From contig LRSR01012312.1 in NCBI GenBank assembly GCA_001579985.1, positions 1-22,306 on the forward strand: a stretch of DNA of 22,306 bases, in the 5' to 3' direction. Position 1 is the first letter of the stretch; every line of letters starts with the position of its first letter. Below, piece after piece: positions 18,530-22,306 of the stretch. The position numbers and the translations under genes are program-made. The DNA is from Hypsibius dujardini (taxonomy: Eukaryota; Tardigrada; Eutardigrada; Parachela; Hypsibiidae). A model generated the notes under the pieces. That model was not told the origin of the DNA. It did not search any database and was given only the letters and a program-made list of their open reading frames with translations.

Positions 18530-18830
18530 ATGAACTTTTTGCGGGGAGGGCGAGGGGTCAGTTTTTGTAGGGCAGGCATCTTGCCTTTGATAAACTTAAA
18601 ATTTGAAGGTCACCTTGTTTTTTAATAAAAAATGGGAAAAAGTTTTAAAATTTGAAGCTCCCCAGTTTCCTATTTTAGGGGGCGTAGTTATGACTCTTAG
18701 TCCATTTTGTTAATTTAGGTCAAGAAAAATTTACAAGCCCCCTCACACTTAGTCAGGAATTTAAAAAAAATTTAAAGCCCGCCCTCCCGCAACAATTCGA
18801 ATTAATTAAGTGAGGGCAATATCCCTCGGC
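18530..18830. repeat. Suspected dispersed repeat in GPCR 2 intron
   Basis: The texture alternates AAAATTTGAAG-like AT blocks with GGGG/CCCTCCCGCAAC blocks. Similar phrases (AAAATTAAAAGTTGAGG, CCCCCTCCCGCGCAAC) occur at 11315-11450. Boundaries and family are not definable by eye. Confidence 0.35.
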
Positions 18831-18890
18831 TACGCCTCTACTCGTTGATACTATTTATAATCCTAACTAATGGGTCTCGTCTGATTGCAG

Positions 18891-19076
18891 GTGTTCTTCT
18901 GGGCGACTAGTCAGCTCTTTCAAAAGGGGATTCAAGCTGTGCTGCGCTGCCAGTGGCACCGCGCTAGAACATCAGCAGTCGCACCGGTGGCGCCCATCCA
19001 GAGAGCAGTGGCCACACCCAATAATGCCATAGACATGGAAATGTTTAATGGACGCCAAAATGCGTATAGATTATGA
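18891..19076 (+). CDS. GPCR 2, exon 2 (TM7 end and C-tail)
   Basis: The intron 18489-18890 (402 bp; CCG|GTCAGT...TGATTGCAG) is phase 0 and gives NPVFFWATSQLFQKGIQ, then a basic and Ala-rich tail ending in TGA. F and W occupy the positions around the usual NPxxY tyrosine. The intron contains alternating C-rich and AT-rich text at 18530-18830. Confidence 0.88.
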   Translation: MFFWATSQLFQKGIQAVLRCQWHRARTSAVAPVAPIQRAVATPNNAIDMEMFNGRQNAYRL

Positions 19077-20762
19077 TTCGCATTCTAGTATAATTCTTCT
19101 GAGCACGTTTTATGCAGCCATTAATGAGAAGTTTTGCTGTGCGAGGAGTGTGGACATTTCATAAACTAACCATCCGTCTGTTTGGCTTAAAGCAAGTCAG
19201 TAACAAACTCCGCATGGTGGAACCTGCATTTAAATATCTTTGTATTAATTCTTGATTTTTATTCAATGAGAATTCAATACAGAATCGGTTAGTATTAGCC
19301 GTATACTTTTGTTTGGGTGAGGCGGCGGAGCTATGGACCAATTTTCGAAAAATAGGCCATAATTTCGTGCTTCAAAATATTTCGCTGATGCCAATTGATT
19401 TAAAGATACCTGTGTCTGTGTCTGTGTCTGTGTCTGTGTCTGTGTCTTTGTCTGTGTCTGTGTCTGTGTCTGTGTCTGTGTCTGTGTCTGTGTCTGTGTC
19501 TTAACTGTACAGGGATCTCTACTCACGTTAAAGGTGTGACTTTGTATAGGCCTCCTCGTACAACGGAATACATTTCCTCTAGTGAAATAACTTTTCAAGA
19601 GGAAGCACAAGATACTAGGACGAAAAGGAAGCACCTATCCTGTTCTGGTTTATAATATCGATCACCTGAAGCTGCTAACGAAGGTGGCTTGTGTCAGCGT
19701 ACCGAGGCTTTTCATCCTGTAATTAAATTTAAGTTAAGTAAATTCCCCGTGTGTTCTCTATTATGCTGCTGCTAATCGTTTGTGAATTTGGTTGGCAAGC
19801 CGAGAAAGTCCTGTCCTCCTGGAATGAACAGTTAGTGTAGAGTAGTGCGTTTTTTCTCAATCATTGTGAAGCCTGACTCACACTCCCATCACACGGTCAA
19901 AGAACTGCTTTTTGGGATTAGTGGAAAGATCCTAGACTTCAAGGGGTCTCTACAATGATTGACTAACAGGAAAAGAGGTGCAGCCTCAACACGTGAAACC
20001 GTGTACTTCACAACGGTCTAAAATCCAACGTATACTCACTGCTTGGTCTATAACTCCAAAATCCTTTCTCTTGGGAGCCAGCCCTTCTGATTAGCTAGTG
20101 AAACCTGAAGTCCGGATTAATCCAAGATTATTATCCGATTTGTTAGCAGAACAAGAAACTGGCATTCTTGTGAGCCAGGTAGGACATGCCATTTGAAGTT
20201 CACGTGCATTATCGTTTCAATATCTAAAGGTCATGCAGACGGTGGTGAGATCGAATTTTTGATTCATGAGGAATCAACAAATTCCAGCTTGCCTCACTGG
20301 AATTCAATGCAAAATAAATTAAAGCATCTCACATCAAATATTTCGCTGTCACTCCCTCCCAGACCGCAAATGCAAATTGTCTCCCCACCTGTTATTGAGC
20401 GAGATTGGTACTGCGTTGCTTGACCTTCATGAACGAAAAATGTTTATATTGTTCGGGCTGATTCAGAACTATGCTAATCCAGATTGAAAGCAAACGTGCT
20501 TATGGGTCAAGAAGCGCATGACCAAAGGTGACTGCAAACCTTGAATAACATTTCATGGGCTGCCGTATCGGTTGTATTATGCATTATTTTACTACGCTGA
20601 GAAAACTCGAATCACAATCCCCTTCAGGGCATGCTTTCTCATGGCATGCTTTCAGGTATTAATTAAAATTGAACCCAACCAGCACCTGGGTCCAAGACCT
20701 CGGTAGGTAGCATCTGCTTGTATGTACATATCGGAATGCAACATAGGGTGTACATATATGGT
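19077..20762. other. Intergenic spacer with one simple repeat
   Basis: Apart from the TGTGTC array I find no gene, RNA or mobile element. The open frames at 19263-19634 (minus) and 19313-19504 (plus) are products of the hexamer repeat. The frame at 20193-20423 has no motif. Confidence 0.5.
19410..19501. repeat. Hexanucleotide microsatellite (TGTGTC)15
   Basis: About fifteen TGTGTC units run almost perfectly, with one TTTGTC variant near 19447. The purity points to recent expansion. The repeat is non-coding. Confidence 0.95.
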
Positions 20763-20770
20763 TATAAAAG
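20763..20770 (+). promoter_or_regulatory. TATA box of GPCR 3
   Basis: TATAAAAG lies 45 bp before the start codon at 20815. An initiator-like CTCATTACC is about 15-25 bp downstream of it, leaving a very short 5' leader. Confidence 0.55.
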
Positions 20771-20814
20771 CATACCCTCATTACCGCACTTAGCCTTGAA
20801 GACATTTCGAAAAC

Positions 20815-21705
20815 ATGTCTGTCATGAATAATCAAACATACCAGGACCTACACTACCTAGGCGCACCCATGGTCAACTCCACAAACAGCACCAGCAATGC
20901 ACCGTCACGTTACTACCAGATGCTTTTCTTCCTCCTCGCAGTCTTACTGACCAACGCGGCCGGAGCCATTGCCAATGTCATTCTCCTTCTCGCCATGGCC
21001 ATCCACCGTCCCCTTCGCAAATCCTCAAGCTGCGTCCTCATCGCGCAGTGTATCGTCATTGACCTTTACGTCACCACCGTAGCGGTACCCCTAACTGCGG
21101 TACCTTTCTACATGGGATCGAAAGCGAAACTCTCTGCCAATTTTTGCCGATACGAAACCCTGTTTTTGTACCTTGCTTACTCGTGTGGTATGTATGCCGA
21201 AGCGGTGGTCGCGGTTCACCGACTCATTGCCACCGTCCTGCCGCAGCATTTTGCTTTATTCAAAAGGAGATCATCCATCATTGGGATGTTGTTGCTGCCT
21301 TGGTGTATCAGTGTGACGCATGCAATATTTCCAACCCTCGGCATAGGATCAAGGGTGATACCCAGCTCTCGTGGAGGCGGCTGTCTAGTGATCCCTTCAG
21401 GAAGTCACGCGTCTTTCATGGCCTTAGTGGGCGTTGGCTACTATTTTCCGACGGTTGTCATTGGGTTGTCTTACATCATTGTACTGGTGAAGACGTCGAT
21501 GGATCTGCGGAAGAGAAAAAGTAGTCGCTCCCTGCGACGTCGTTTGGAGATTTCACGAACGCTTTTTCTCTCGTTCCTATGGCACTGCCTCACGGTTTAT
21601 CCGCCCCTCATTGTGATGGGGTCTTTCCCGGAGCATTTCTATAAGAATTTAGCTCTACAACTGGCGATCATGTGGCTGGGAAATAGTTTTAGTGCAATTA
21701 ATCCC
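20815..21705 (+). CDS. Rhodopsin-type GPCR 3, exon 1
   Basis: 297 residues here, 352 with exon 2. The N-terminus is rich in sequons (NNQT, NSTNST). TM1 has GAIAN (50-54), TM2 has D83, and C111 pairs with C190 in the second extracellular loop. HRL (135-137) replaces DRY, TM4 ends LPW, TM5 has YYFP, TM6 begins RRRLEISRTLFLSFLWHC, and TM7 ends AINP. It is highly similar to GPCR 2 over the whole length except the N-terminus, so the two are tandem duplicates. The start is the first ATG after the TATA box. Confidence 0.92.
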
Positions 21706-21750
21706 GTAAGTTGGACTAATTTATTTAAAAAAAAGCAATACTAGGGACTG

Positions 21751-22035
21751 TGCCGCCGTCAACAAAGTGTGCGAAAAAGTCTGTCAAAAAATGCATCAGC
21801 GAGCAAGCGACATGTTAAGCCGTGTGCGTCAAAACCAAGGCCTGTGATTGGTCTATTCGCATTCTTCGATTGTTGACGGCCCAACTGCCTTATAGCTCAG
21901 CCAAATGCGATTAGCAAATTTCTGAAATTCACTGATCGATTTTCCTTAACAGCTTCGGCCGATTACTTGTTCAAACTCGTTCATCCAAATTTTTTTGATG
22001 CATTTTTTTATTGATGGCAAACGTTGACAACCGCA
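21751..22035 (-). mobile_element. MITE-like palindromic repeat, copy B, inside GPCR 3 intron
   Basis: It is bounded by inverted TGCCGCCGTCAAC (left) and TGCGGTTGTCAAC (right, on the complement), 285 bp. It carries the same internal palindrome and GTCAACAATCG and GGCCTTG blocks as copy A but in the opposite orientation. It is non-coding. No clear target-site duplication is visible at the edges. Confidence 0.78.
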
Positions 22036-22129
22036 TTCCCGCTAATATATCGACATATATGCGAGTATTGCTCAGTGTAAGTAAGCATGTAGTGTATTCA
22101 GATGTGAAAACTATCCTTTTTGGGTGTAG

Positions 22130-22297
22130 GTGTTTTTCTGGGCGAGTAGCCAACTGTTTCAAGACGGAATCAAAGATGTGTTGCGATACCGATGGATTAG
22201 AATTCGACATCGTGCCATCGTGCCTGGTCAACGAACCATGGGCAACGGAGCGGGCGGGAACGGCACACATGCAGCGGAAAAGGATGATGATGATTGA
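22130..22297 (+). CDS. GPCR 3, exon 2 (TM7 end and C-tail)
   Basis: The intron 21706-22129 (424 bp; CCC|GTAAGT...GGGTGTAG) is phase 0 and gives NPVFFWASSQLFQDGIKD, a basic stretch (RYRWIRIRHR), a Gly/Asn-rich segment and a terminal run of four Asp before TGA. The downstream 3' UTR lies outside the window. Confidence 0.88.
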   Translation: MFFWASSQLFQDGIKDVLRYRWIRIRHRAIVPGQRTMGNGAGGNGTHAAEKDDDD

Positions 22298-22306
22298 AGA
22301 ATTTTT

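Noticed and set aside
19263-19634. Minus-strand open frame with a (TQ)n tract and its plus-strand (SV)n counterpart
   Set aside because: Both are produced by the TGTGTC microsatellite; the flanks lack coding character and splice or domain evidence.

Overview
The window is nuclear DNA from a small-genome invertebrate animal. It contains spliced genes with GT..AG introns of about 70-680 bp, rhodopsin-type seven-helix receptors in tandem, mucin-like Thr-rich exons, short dispersed repeats and decayed gene copies. There is no bacterial operon structure. A tardigrade is my best guess from gene style alone; nothing in the sequence proves the phylum.

Left third (8654 down to 1, minus strand): one large gene that runs off the left edge. 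A putative signal-peptide exon (8607-8654) and a 46-bp exon (8456-8501) lead into an array of about ten copies of a module of roughly 100-130 residues. Most modules are one exon with phase-1 introns at both ends. They typically open with G-[SPNA]-D-A-like residues and close with L-x-x-x-W-x-x-[VIL]-[LM]-G. Three modules are split by phase-0 introns. In one of these, two extra Thr/Ser/Pro-rich exons, plus a long Thr-rich stretch at the start of the second-half exon, separate the two halves. Seventeen exons join in one frame to about 1513 residues inside the window. I do not recognise the module family. The product looks secreted and mucin-like.

Middle (about 9.2-14.0 kb): a graveyard. It holds a truncated receptor pseudogene (9672-10103) copied from the receptor at 14346, a SAP/SAM-like coding fragment broken between two frames (10722-11313), and a J-domain protein pseudogene with in-frame stops and a frameshift (12220-13100). 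It also holds one copy of a palindromic MITE-like repeat (13807-14024).

Right third (14.3-22.3 kb, plus strand): three intact two-exon class A GPCR genes at 14346-15458, 17583-19076 and 20815-22297. All three have a phase-0 intron directly after the NP of the TM7 NPxxY motif. The last two are close paralogues; the first is more diverged. They carry NRF or HRL in place of DRY and lack the NPxxY tyrosine, so they are a divergent, locally amplified receptor set. The spacers hold simple repeats, a hairpin followed by a T-run, and an inverted second copy of the MITE inside the last receptor's intron.

Nothing in the sequence links the mucin-like gene and the receptors functionally. What they share is neighbourhood and a history of local duplication.
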